In this document: piece after piece, positions 1 to 7,445 of the stretch | Layout: each line of letters begins with the position of its first letter | How positions within the stretch are numbered: the first letter of the stretch is position 1 | DNA from: an uncultured delta proteobacterium | GTDB lineage: Bacteria > Myxococcota_A > Bradymonadia > REDH01 | Assembly (NCBI GenBank): GCA_903912275.1 | Contig: CAIWGR010000201.1 | Coordinates: forward strand, 1-22,431 | Length of the DNA: 22,431 nt | Reading direction: 5' to 3' | Program-made: the position numbers and the translations under genes | Notes under the pieces: generated by a model | The model's input: only the letters and a program-made list of their open reading frames with translations | The model's database searches: none | Told to the model about the DNA's origin: nothing

Positions 1-1074
1 AGGCTCGCGGCCGCGATTCAGACGCCTCCCGAGGGCGAGCTTGCCATGCTTGTCGGACTGTCGAACCGCGCCGTAACGCCGCCTTCAGGCTTTGAACTCG
101 CAGAACGACTCGACAAGCCCCTGCAGCGGCTCGCCATCGCCGACTGTGCCACCCGCCTCCTCCGGCGCCGCAACGAACTCCGGCGCTCGACCCTGCTCGA
201 CGAGCAGTCCAGGCTCCCCAATCGACGAGCCTTCCAACTTGCGTGGCAGACGCGCAGCCACTCCCTACAACGGCTCGGCGAGCCCTTTTCGGTTGCCATG
301 CTCGGCTCCGCCGGGCTCGCAGCGAAGCTCGCCAACGCCAGCGAAGAGCAACAGGGGCTGCTACTGCACCAGCTCGGAGATGCACTCCGCGGCCTGCTCC
401 GCCGCTCCGACGGCCTCTTCCGCATCCACCGTGGTGAGCTTCTCCTCCTGCTCGCAGGATGCGACGACCCCAGCGCCATCGTTCTGCTGAGGCGCATCCT
501 CGAGCGCCTCTCGGAGGTCCCCTTCGCCTTGGGCGCCTCCGAAAGGAGCCCGATCCCGCTCGTCGCCGCCACACTGACGGTCAACGAACCGAGCGATACC
601 CGCGAGGTCCTTGCTCAACTCGAGGGGATCTTCCTCAGAGCCACCGCGCAGCCGGCCCGAACCATTGTGACGCCCGCCGCCGTAGTCGAGAACCAGCTCC
701 CGCTCGTCGTCGTCATCGAGGCCGATCCACTGCTCCAACAGTTCCTTACCTCGCTCCTCGAACGCGAAAACTTTCGCGTCCGTATCGCCGCCACCGGCGC
801 TCAGATTGATGCCGCACTCGCCCTCCCAGACCTGCGCGCCGTGATTCTTGAGAGCTCCCTGCCAGGCATCAACGGACTCAGCATCCTCGCCCAGCTCCGT
901 GCAGACCGCCGCTACGACGAGACACCCATCGTCGTCACCTCCGTTGCCTCCCGAGACGACAGCGTCGTCAAGGCCTTCGAGGTCGGTGCCGACGACTTCC
1001 TTATCAAGCCCTACCTGCCCAATGACCTGCTGGCGCGGCTTCGTCGCTCCATGCGGCGACGAAACACCCGTTAG
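1..1074 (+). CDS. Degenerate GGDEF plus receiver-domain protein (5' end outside window)
   Basis: The reading frame is open from base 1, so the N-terminus lies upstream; the first ATG inside the window is at 46, and residue numbers below count from it. A GGDEF-fold domain begins near residues 52-63 (LDEQSRLPNRRAF, resembling the usual DxLTGLxNRRxF). The signature GGDEF is replaced by HRGEL (128-132, bases 427-441), so cyclase activity is unlikely. An RxxD motif (R119-D122) lies exactly five residues upstream, the position of the product-inhibition I-site, so c-di-GMP binding may persist. A CheY-like receiver domain follows (about 220-337) with E225/D227, a T/S-rich beta-4 end near 298 and Lys321 in IKPY. 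The phospho-acceptor Asp is Glu269 (ILESSLPG, bases 850-852). I infer a non-catalytic, phosphorylation-independent signalling or receptor protein. It converges on arsM and overlaps it by 4 bases. Confidence 0.85.
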   Translation, partial: RLAAAIQTPPEGELAMLVGLSNRAVTPPSGFELAERLDKPLQRLAIADCATRLLRRRNELRRSTLLDEQSRLPNRRAFQLAWQTRSHSLQRLGEPFSVAMLGSAGLAAKLANASEEQQGLLLHQLGDALRGLLRRSDGLFRIHRGELLLLLAGCDDPSAIVLLRRILERLSEVPFALGASERSPIPLVAATLTVNEPSDTREVLAQLEGIFLRATAQPARTIVTPAAVVENQLPLVVVIEADPLLQQFLTSLLERENFRVRIAATGAQIDAALALPDLRAVILESSLPGINGLSILAQLRADRRYDETPIVVTSVASRDDSVVKAFEVGADDFLIKPYLPNDLLARLRRSMRRRNTR

Positions 1075-2135
1075 CAGCAGGCGCCGGCTGCAGGCGCAGC
1101 GCCCGCCGCGGGCTCAAGCGGATTGGTCGTTCCGCATCCCGGGAAGATGCCGAAGTGGCGGTCGAAGCTTCCGATGAAATCAAAGTAGGGGGCGAAGCGG
1201 GTGTCGTGGAGCATCCGCCAGGTATTGCCACAGACGGGAAAGACCCGGCCCTGCTCGATGGCATGGTGACCATCGAGGATGAAACAGTCCTCCTCGCCCA
1301 ACGCCCCGCCCCGGTAGACAACAGCCTGACCGTAGTCCTCGCAGAGCGGCTCCAGCCCATCGATGGCAAACAGACGATAGGTCGCCGAATAGAACTTTGC
1401 CTGGCCAAGCGCCGCCTTCAGCTCTGGGTCGAGAATCTCGAGGGGGCGACTGGTCACCAGACGCGGGTCGCCAAAGCCTGCCGCCTTCGCCATCCCCAAG
1501 AAGTCGTTCCAGTAGAGGGCGCCACCCAGACACTCTCCGTAGAGCACGGGGTGATTGCGAACGGCCTCCGGCAGACGACGGTCACAGTAGACATCCGAGA
1601 AATACATCTCGCCGCCCACCTTGAGCAGCCGTCGTACGCCCGCAAAGACCGACGGCTTGTCAGGCGAGAGGTTCACCACACAGTTCGAGACCACCACATC
1701 AAAACTGTGTGGCTCCAAGGGGAGGTCAGCCAACTGCTCGATGAACCCCTCGAGGAAGCGGGTGTTGGCCCGCGCATAGCCGAACTGTTCGCGGTGCCAC
1801 TCCTCATGGGCGCGCGCAACCGCCAACTGTTCCGCGGTCATGTCTACGCCCACCACCTCGCCCCGCTCGCCCACCAGCTGCGCGAGAAGGTAGACGTCTC
1901 GGCCCGAACCCGAGCCGATATCGAGAACCCGGGCGCCCTCGAGCGCGGTCGGAACGACGAGGCCGCAGCCGTAGTAACGAAGCACAACCTCGTCATGAAT
2001 CCGCGCCAGCAGCGGCTTCACGAACTCCGGCATGGCATCAGGCGTGCAGCATGCACTTGTCTTGAGATCGGCGCTCGTTTGAAGCGTCTTTCCGTAGTAT
2101 TCTTGGACGGTGGCAGTGGCATCGATGCTGCTCAT
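1071..2135 (-). CDS. arsM: Arsenite S-adenosylmethionine methyltransferase ArsM
   Basis: This enzyme methylates As(III) in the cytoplasm using SAM, giving methylated and volatile arsenicals (family knowledge). The start is taken as the ATG at 2135, with GAGG seven bases upstream; a GTG directly before it (2138) is an alternative that adds one residue. Counting from that GTG, a Rossmann SAM-binding motif is seen at 71-81 (VLDIGSGSGRD), with acidic D99 at the end of beta-2. All four cysteines of the AS3MT/ArsM family are recognisable: C31 (ACC), C58 (YYGCG), C153 (SNCVVNL) and C203 (YGECLGG). The length of about 354 residues fits the family, and a C-terminal Cys pair (GACC) resembles the tails of many ArsM proteins. 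It lies 180 bp downstream of the H-NS-like gene on the same strand. No arsR or arsenic transporter gene is nearby. Confidence 0.95.
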   Translation of the reverse strand: MSSIDATATVQEYYGKTLQTSADLKTSACCTPDAMPEFVKPLLARIHDEVVLRYYGCGLVVPTALEGARVLDIGSGSGRDVYLLAQLVGERGEVVGVDMTAEQLAVARAHEEWHREQFGYARANTRFLEGFIEQLADLPLEPHSFDVVVSNCVVNLSPDKPSVFAGVRRLLKVGGEMYFSDVYCDRRLPEAVRNHPVLYGECLGGALYWNDFLGMAKAAGFGDPRLVTSRPLEILDPELKAALGQAKFYSATYRLFAIDGLEPLCEDYGQAVVYRGGALGEEDCFILDGHHAIEQGRVFPVCGNTWRMLHDTRFAPYFDFIGSFDRHFGIFPGCGTTNPLEPAAGAAPAAGACC

Positions 2136-2178
2136 CACTCTCCCTCGGTGGACCTGTCTCGACGTCGGCGGCAGTAAG

Positions 2179-2199
2179 GGCGGTTCCGCCGTATGTCAA
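2179..2199 (-). promoter_or_regulatory. Candidate arsM promoter element with palindrome
   Basis: On the minus strand a perfect TTGACA (2194-2199) lies about 60 bases before the arsM start. It is followed three bases later by the 12-base inverted repeat GGCGGAACCGCC (2179-2190). The -10 hexamer at the expected distance (TACTGC) is poor, so the promoter is tentative. A palindrome between -35 and -10 is a typical repressor site position, but its sequence does not look like a known ArsR operator. Confidence 0.3.
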
Positions 2200-2315
2200 T
2201 GACGGATGCCGACCCGCAGAATCGCAGGCACTGTCCCAAAAACGAAATTCGCGCACCATCAACGCCGACCCGAGTCGATTTAGACAGTGCGCGACATAAA
2301 ATCGTCTGCTCGCGT

Positions 2316-2729
2316 CTACTTCTGAATCACAGCCTCGTCGAGACGGCCAGCTTCGCGCATCAGACGGGCCCACGTCGGGGGGATTCCGCGACCGGTCCAG
2401 GTCTGCTCGGCGTTCTCGGGGTTACGATACTTCGGGGCAACCTTGCCACCCTTCGCCTTCGGAGCGAAGGCTGGCTTGACGCCCTTGACGGTTGCCTTGG
2501 CGGCCTTTGCCTCTTTCGAACCCTTCGCGGACGGGGCAGCGGTGGCGCCTGCAACCGCCAGAGCCTTGACCACCTGCGCCGCAGTCAGCCCTGAATCCTT
2601 CATGATCGTAAGAATCTTCTTGATGGCCCGGTCTGTGCTCTGCGCGAGCAGCGACTGTTCCTTCTTTTCCAGCGCTTCCCGGTCACGACGAATCTTCGCG
2701 ATTCGTGCCTCAATCGTAATCCGTGCCAT
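2316..2729 (-). CDS. H-NS-family DNA-binding protein
   Basis: A 137-residue nucleoid-associated protein. The ATG at 2729 is chosen over an upstream in-frame start at 2783 because AAGGA lies seven bases before it and the first residues (MARITIEARIAKI) start the predicted oligomerisation helix. Residues 1-45 form a charged coiled-coil-like region. Residues 65-100 are an Ala/Lys-rich linker. The C-terminus holds the H-NS DNA-binding module, with KYRNPENAEQTWTGRGIPP matching the family pattern of KYRDP...TWSGRGRxP, whose core loop inserts in the minor groove of AT-rich DNA. Family members silence AT-rich or foreign genes. It could be co-transcribed with arsM, though a 180-bp gap and a candidate arsM promoter separate them. 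It probably also binds its own AT-rich promoter (inference). Confidence 0.88.
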   Translation of the reverse strand: MARITIEARIAKIRRDREALEKKEQSLLAQSTDRAIKKILTIMKDSGLTAAQVVKALAVAGATAAPSAKGSKEAKAAKATVKGVKPAFAPKAKGGKVAPKYRNPENAEQTWTGRGIPPTWARLMREAGRLDEAVIQK

Positions 2730-2783
2730 CTCGTCTTCCTTGGTTTGTTGTTTCGTCCGAGAACGCCCGGACCGCTCATTCAA

Positions 2784-2812
2784 ATATTACCCAAAAATTT
2801 CCACCCTGTCGA
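2784..2812 (-). promoter_or_regulatory. Probable sigma-70 promoter of the H-NS-like gene
   Basis: On the minus strand, TCGACA (2807-2812, five of six consensus bases) is separated by 17 bases from TAATAT (2784-2789, four of six). The predicted transcript start near 2777 would give a 5' leader of roughly 48 bases. The spacer holds an A/T tract, unusual in this GC-rich window and a plausible H-NS autoregulation site. Confidence 0.5.
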
Positions 2813-2988
2813 GACGATTTTTCGGCATTCTCCGATGCCGCTCTCTCGAACCTCGGTGAAGTTACCTACCGCACCGCACCGCACTACCAACCCTGACCCG
2901 ATGCTCGACCCAACCTCTGCGCGCTCCGGAACATTCCCGAACGCTCCCGGCCTCGCGGCAAACACTCCTCGCGACCCTCGTATGGTTG

Positions 2989-3008
2989 TGCTAAGGGATG
3001 CTAAGCGG
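2989..3008 (+). repeat. Two-copy 10-bp direct repeat upstream of glycan cluster
   Basis: TGCTAAGGGA (2989-2998) is followed directly by TGCTAAGCGG (2999-3008). The period is about one helical turn, and the repeat sits about 30 bases before the predicted start at 3038. It could be a binding site for a regulator of the cluster, or chance. Confidence 0.45.
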
Positions 3009-3037
3009 GTTCTCCGCCTGCAGCAACCCCGTGGTCC

Positions 3038-4591
3038 ATGTCTGTGATGTTTCAGAATTGCACGACGGCCCGCAGGGTCGCATGCATGGCCTTCGCTGCG
3101 TGGCTCCTGCCCTGGGCGTCGCTGCGCGCTGAAGAACCAGACCGCGCGGCCGCTCCCGAAGGCTCCGCGGCTCCTGCACAAGCGGCCGCTACCGAAGGCT
3201 CGGCCCACGTCGCCGCCCCGGCCGCGAACGATGCCCCCACCCCCTCCGTCGCCCGACTGATCACCGAGGCCGAGCAAGCCCTTTCCGCGGGGAACATTCG
3301 CGAGGCACTCGAGGGGGCGCGGCTCGCTCGACGGGTCGCGCCGAGCGATGTCGACGTCGCAATCACCTACGCCAAGATTCAAGCAGCTGCCGGAAACCTC
3401 GACGACGCGCTTCAAACGCTGCGCTCCTTCGGGCCGGAGTATGCGAAATATGGAGAGCTGCGGAATGCCACCGCACGCGTCCTGCTCTGGATGGGGCGGC
3501 GCGACGAGGCCAGCGCTGAGGCGCGCGCTGCTGCAGAAAGCCAGAGTGACCAGGCAGAATCCACACGACTCCTCGCCGAGATTGCCTTCCAGACCGGCGA
3601 CCTCGATGCCGCCATCGACGGCTATGCAGCCTATCTCAAAGCCGCCCCCGGCGATGATGCTGCGCGCACCCGCTTCATGCAGGTCCTCTTCGACCGCGAT
3701 GAGCTCGCGCGCCTCTCGGAAGAGCTCGACGCCCTGCCGCCGCAGTCGGATGACACGCAGCGGGCGGCCATGCGTGCCATGCTCGCCCGGCGATTCATGC
3801 CCATCCGTTTCGACGCAGCGGCGACCTACACCTCCGTCGATACCTCCGGACAAGGCAACGCTGACTGGCAGAACCTGCAACTCGGAACCGAATACCGCAG
3901 CACCCGCTTTGCAGAGGGGCTAGGCTTCGTCCTCGATACCCGTCGCTACGGAACGCGACGCGTTGACTTCGCCTTCGAACCATCCATCCGCTACTTTCCG
4001 ACCAGCTTGTATAACACCCGCCTCGCGCTCGCCGTCGCTCCCAACCCCGAGTTCCTGCCCACATGGGCCCTCACCTGGGAAAACGGCCTCGAACTCGGCA
4101 ACCGAATCGGCCTCGGAGCAGCCTACCGCATCTCCTCCTACGACCTCCCTGTATCGGGCAACAACGCCGCCGCCAGACCGACCGTGCAGCTCATCGCTCC
4201 GTTTGTTTCGCTTCGATTTGACGGCTTCTTGCTCGAGCCCGGCGTGACCGCAGTCTTCGGCGATGTCGCTGCGCCCCCGCTTCTCACCTACCAACTCAAG
4301 GGCACGCTCCTCATCTCGGATGAGGAGCGCCTGGACGCCTGGCTGCTCTACGGAACAGAACCCTTCGATCAGTCGCGTGACCCCTCGCTGCTCCGGGCCG
4401 GCGCGCCGCAGGTGGGCGCCTATCTGGGCTACACCCTCCCCATCTCGCACCTGTCGGCCTTCAAGCTGAGCTACGCCGTGACCGCGCCATCCGACACCGA
4501 AGCCGACCGCGCCACCCGCGTTAGACACGCCGTCACGCTCGGATTCACGCGGCGCTTCGGCCGTGCGGCACCACCGGTGGCGGCACGATGA
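3038..4591 (+). CDS. TPR plus YaiO-like outer-membrane beta-barrel protein
   Basis: A 517-residue predicted export pore. Residues 1-31 are a Sec signal peptide with a twin-Arg-containing start, a hydrophobic core and a probable cut after LRA; ATGs at 3044 and at residue 17 are alternative starts, and no strong Shine-Dalgarno decides. An Ala/Pro-rich linker (32-65) precedes TPR-like helical repeats (about 70-240, for example LSAGNIREALEGARLARRV and QTGDLDAAIDGYAAYLKAAP). The C-terminal half (about 255-510) alternates polar and hydrophobic residues with many aromatics, ending in VTLGFTRRFGR, as in a beta-barrel of the YaiO type. TPR plus barrel recalls the export proteins of synthase-dependent polysaccharide systems such as PgaA, BcsC and AlgK/AlgE (family knowledge). 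The stop overlaps the next start (ATGA, 4588-4591), implying translational coupling. The YaiO assignment is by overall layout, not by a decisive motif. Confidence 0.8.
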   Translation: MSVMFQNCTTARRVACMAFAAWLLPWASLRAEEPDRAAAPEGSAAPAQAAATEGSAHVAAPAANDAPTPSVARLITEAEQALSAGNIREALEGARLARRVAPSDVDVAITYAKIQAAAGNLDDALQTLRSFGPEYAKYGELRNATARVLLWMGRRDEASAEARAAAESQSDQAESTRLLAEIAFQTGDLDAAIDGYAAYLKAAPGDDAARTRFMQVLFDRDELARLSEELDALPPQSDDTQRAAMRAMLARRFMPIRFDAAATYTSVDTSGQGNADWQNLQLGTEYRSTRFAEGLGFVLDTRRYGTRRVDFAFEPSIRYFPTSLYNTRLALAVAPNPEFLPTWALTWENGLELGNRIGLGAAYRISSYDLPVSGNNAAARPTVQLIAPFVSLRFDGFLLEPGVTAVFGDVAAPPLLTYQLKGTLLISDEERLDAWLLYGTEPFDQSRDPSLLRAGAPQVGAYLGYTLPISHLSAFKLSYAVTAPSDTEADRATRVRHAVTLGFTRRFGRAAPPVAAR

Positions 4592-5973
4592 ACACCATCG
4601 ACCTCCTCCTGACAGATCCGCTCTACCGGCTCTTCGTCCGCGTGATCAGCGTGCAGTTCGTCGCGCTCATCACCGTGCTCGCCGCGGTCGTCTTCATCCG
4701 CCTGCGTCGCATCCGTCAGCGGCGCGAACGGCTGGCCGCAAATCGGAGCATCGCGCCGGTCCTGGTGCGCTACCTCAGCGACGAAATCCCGCTTTCGGAG
4801 GTCATCAAGACCCTGAGGCCGCTCCCCAAAGACGAGGCCGCCGAGCTGCTCGAGGCCTACGCCTCCTCCATCGCCAGCAGGCTGCAGGAAGAGCTTGTCG
4901 CGCTCTACCGGGGCCTCGGCCTCATCGAATTCGCCGTCCGGCGTAGCCGCTCCATCATCTGGTGGCGCCGGCTGGAGGCCGTCCGCATCCTCGGCATGCT
5001 CGAAGGAAAGGTAGAACCCCAAATCCTCTTTGATCGGCTCCGCGACCCCGTCCCCGCCGTCCGACTTGCCGCGGCGCGCGGGCTCGGCCGCTCCGGCGAT
5101 CCCCGTGCGGTCGACCCGCTGCTTGCCTCCCTCGCGACGCCGGCCGGCATCTCACGCCCACAGATTGCAGCCATCCTCGTCGACCTTGGCTCATCCGCAC
5201 ATCCCCGCCTGCGGGCGCTGCTCCGCAAGCCACCCCAGACCCGGGCAGAGGCGCGGCTCTACGCGACCATCCTTGAGGTCCTGGCACTCTCCGGCGATAC
5301 CCGCTCTGCGCCCTACATCCAGTACGCACTCACCGACCAGGACCACGAAATCCGCATCGCCGCCTTTCGCGCAGCGGGCATTCTCCGTCTCACCCTTGCA
5401 CCCGACGATATCATCATGGGGCTCGAGGACGATCGCTGGGAGGTCCGCGCTCAGGCCGCCCGGACGGCAGGTCGTGTCGGTCTCAAGGAGATGGTCTCCC
5501 ACCTGGCCACGCGCCTCTCAGATACCAGCTGGTGGGTACGCTTGAACGCAGCCTCTGCGCTCCGAGACCTTGGGGAATCCGGTCTTTCGGAGCTATCCAA
5601 GCTGGCCACCGAGAGCAACGACCCCTTCGCCCGGGACATGGCGCAGCGCATCCTCACGGAAGACCCGCACACGGGCTCCAACTACCTGCTCGGACGGGGA
5701 GCGACGATGCTCAGCCCCGCCATCACCGCCCCGGTCGGCGCTCCCGAGCCGTTGCCACGATCCGGCATCGAGAACTTCTGGGAAGAGGACGAGGGAGCAA
5801 CCACCATCGTCCCTGTGCAGATGCCGCACGGCGGCTTCGACGAACTGCCTCCGCTTCCCCCGTTGGCCATCGAACAACCCTACGTCGCCTTCGACGAACT
5901 GCCGCCCCTGGCCATCAGCGACGGCGGCAACGAAGCCCTTGCGCCAGAGATCCTTCCCCCGCTCAGTTTCTGA
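4588..5973 (+). CDS. Membrane-anchored HEAT-repeat protein with FDELPPL tail
   Basis: A 461-residue protein. One N-terminal membrane helix (about 18-38, ending in a basic RLRRIRQRRER stop-transfer) suggests a short outside segment and a cytoplasmic body. Residues about 120-355 are HEAT/PBS-lyase-type helical repeats, recognisable from recurrent D-P-x-V-R-x-A-A-A-x-x-L-G patterns (DPVPAVRLAAARGLG, DQDHEIRIAAFRAAG, DDRWEVRAQAARTAG, DTSWWVRLNAASALR). The last 100 residues look disordered and acidic/proline-rich, with two exact FDELPPL motifs (417-423, 435-441) and a related EILPPLSF terminus. HEAT arrays are protein-binding scaffolds. Between a barrel and a glycosyltransferase gene, a role in assembling or regulating the glycan synthase is likely (inference). 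It overlaps the barrel gene by four bases; the next gene begins 71 bases later. Confidence 0.85.
   Translation: MNTIDLLLTDPLYRLFVRVISVQFVALITVLAAVVFIRLRRIRQRRERLAANRSIAPVLVRYLSDEIPLSEVIKTLRPLPKDEAAELLEAYASSIASRLQEELVALYRGLGLIEFAVRRSRSIIWWRRLEAVRILGMLEGKVEPQILFDRLRDPVPAVRLAAARGLGRSGDPRAVDPLLASLATPAGISRPQIAAILVDLGSSAHPRLRALLRKPPQTRAEARLYATILEVLALSGDTRSAPYIQYALTDQDHEIRIAAFRAAGILRLTLAPDDIIMGLEDDRWEVRAQAARTAGRVGLKEMVSHLATRLSDTSWWVRLNAASALRDLGESGLSELSKLATESNDPFARDMAQRILTEDPHTGSNYLLGRGATMLSPAITAPVGAPEPLPRSGIENFWEEDEGATTIVPVQMPHGGFDELPPLPPLAIEQPYVAFDELPPLAISDGGNEALAPEILPPLSF
5836..5910 (+). repeat. Coding direct repeat for FDELPPL motifs
   Basis: TTCGACGAACTGCC occurs at 5836-5849 and again at 5890-5903, 54 bases apart and in frame, each encoding FDELPPL with similar following residues (PPLAI and AI). 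The conservation of both DNA and peptide suggests recent duplication of an 18-residue unit or selection on a peptide docking motif. Confidence 0.75.
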
Positions 5974-6044
5974 CCTGACTGCGGCGCGGCGCCTGCCTGC
6001 GCAACCTCGAAGCCCACCGATAACACACCCGGACAGACGACACT

Positions 6045-7445
6045 TTGGATCGCATTATCTACATCATTGACTGGACCTTCCTCTTCTTCTTCGTGGGGTT
6101 GAACACCAGTTACTTTATCCTGCTCGGGCTCTCCCTGGCCGAGATTTTCCTGCGCGCGCGCAGGCGCATCTCCGCAGACCTCGACGGCTCGCTCCGGAGC
6201 TACCACACACATCCCGTCAGCATCATCGCGCCGGCCTTCAACGAACGGCTCACGATCGAGGGCTCCGTCCGCGCGCTCCTCGCGCTCCGCTACCCCGAGT
6301 TCGAGGTCGTCGTCGTCAACGATGGCTCCACCGATCGCACCGTACAGGTGATGATCGAGGCCTTCGACATGTACGAAGTCCATCCCATCTATCAGGCGAT
6401 CATTCCGACCCGTCCCGTCGTAGCCATCTACAAGTCCTACAAAGAGCCAAAGCTGACGCTCATCGACAAGGTGAACGGCGGCAAAGCAGACGCACTCAAC
6501 TGCGGTATCAACACCGCCCGCTTCCCGCTCTTCTGCAGCATCGATGCAGACACCCTCATCAGCCCCGACGCCCTCCTGCGGCTTGCCTTGCCCTTCATCG
6601 ACGACCCGGCCCGAACCATCGCCACAGGCGGTACCGTGCGCGTCGCCAACGGCTGCACCATCCGCAACGGCCAGGTCGAATCCATCGGCATGCCCGAAAA
6701 GGCTGTGCCTGCTTTCCAGGTTGTCGAATATCTCCGCGCCTTCCTCTTCGGACGGGTCGGTTGGAACCTTCTCGGCGGCACCCTCATCATCTCGGGCGCC
6801 TTCGGCCTCTTCTCCCGCGACGCAGTGCTCAAGGTGCAGGGCTACCGCCACGATACGGTGGGCGAAGACATGGAACTGGTCGTCCGGCTCCACCGTCAGA
6901 TGCGCGAGGACCATGTCCCCTACCGCATTGTCTTCGTCTGGGACTCCACCTGCTACACCGAGGTTCCGGAGTCGCTTGAGCAGCTCGGGCGCCAGCGCGA
7001 CCGGTGGCACCGAGGTCTGATCGACTCCATCTGGCGTCATCGAACCATGTTCTTCAACCCCCGCTACGGCGTGGTCGGCATGGTCATCTTCCCCTTCTTC
7101 GCCATCTTCGAAATGCTCGGGCCGGTGGTGGAACTCATCGGTCTGGTCACGGTTGCGATCAGCTATGTGCTCGGCGTCGTCGACACCTCCTTCATGCTCC
7201 TCTTCCTCACCGTCTCGCTCATCTTCGGCGTGCTGCTCAGCGTGGCCACCCTCGCGCTCGAGGAGATCTCATTCTCCGTCTATCCCAACTGGCGCGACCT
7301 GCTCCGCATGACGATGTTCGGCATCATTGAGAACTTCGGATACCGCCAACTCACACTCTACTGGCGGCTTCGTGGCATGGTGAATTACTTCCGTGGCGTT
7401 CAGGCGTGGGGCGCGATGTCCCGCCGCGGGTTTGGTGCCTCGTGA
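6045..7445 (+). CDS. Processive family-2 glycosyltransferase (inner membrane)
   Basis: A 466-residue synthase-like enzyme that would polymerise a nucleotide-activated sugar at the cytoplasmic face. The TTG at 6045 is used because an in-frame stop lies at 6021-6023 and no ATG or GTG intervenes; the Shine-Dalgarno is weak. Membrane segments are at about 10-35 and in the C-terminal part (about 345-410). Catalytic motifs are intact: NDGSTD (92-97), NGGKADALN (144-152), DAD (167-169), GED (273-275) and QRDRW (317-321), the QxxRW of processive GT2 enzymes such as PgaC, BcsA and hyaluronan synthase. A segment of about 30 residues after NDGSTD is longer than in PgaC. No PilZ domain is present. Its 3' end overlaps the next gene by four bases (GTGA). 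The polymer cannot be told from sequence. Confidence 0.92.
   Translation: MDRIIYIIDWTFLFFFVGLNTSYFILLGLSLAEIFLRARRRISADLDGSLRSYHTHPVSIIAPAFNERLTIEGSVRALLALRYPEFEVVVVNDGSTDRTVQVMIEAFDMYEVHPIYQAIIPTRPVVAIYKSYKEPKLTLIDKVNGGKADALNCGINTARFPLFCSIDADTLISPDALLRLALPFIDDPARTIATGGTVRVANGCTIRNGQVESIGMPEKAVPAFQVVEYLRAFLFGRVGWNLLGGTLIISGAFGLFSRDAVLKVQGYRHDTVGEDMELVVRLHRQMREDHVPYRIVFVWDSTCYTEVPESLEQLGRQRDRWHRGLIDSIWRHRTMFFNPRYGVVGMVIFPFFAIFEMLGPVVELIGLVTVAISYVLGVVDTSFMLLFLTVSLIFGVLLSVATLALEEISFSVYPNWRDLLRMTMFGIIENFGYRQLTLYWRLRGMVNYFRGVQAWGAMSRRGFGAS

Larger units (their letters stand above)
2730..3037. other. Divergent intergenic region
   Basis: This 308-base gap between the H-NS-like gene and the glycan cluster holds no convincing gene. 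It contains the H-NS promoter (2784-2812), the most AT-rich patch of the window around 2780-2825, and a 10-base direct repeat (2989-3008) just before the barrel gene. I could not identify a convincing promoter for the plus-strand cluster. Confidence 0.6.

Noticed and set aside
1155..2177. 340-codon plus-strand open frame antisense to arsM
   Set aside because: arsM on the other strand has clear family motifs; the antisense frame has no recognisable domain and arises from high-GC third-position bias.
2780..3880. 366-codon minus-strand frame over the intergenic region and barrel gene
   Set aside because: It covers the H-NS promoter and the signal peptide and TPR region of a convincing plus-strand gene; composition is typical of antisense shadow.
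5880..7040. 386-codon minus-strand frame across the glycosyltransferase
   Set aside because: The plus strand carries all GT2 catalytic motifs; the antisense product is Asp/Glu/Val-rich without domains.
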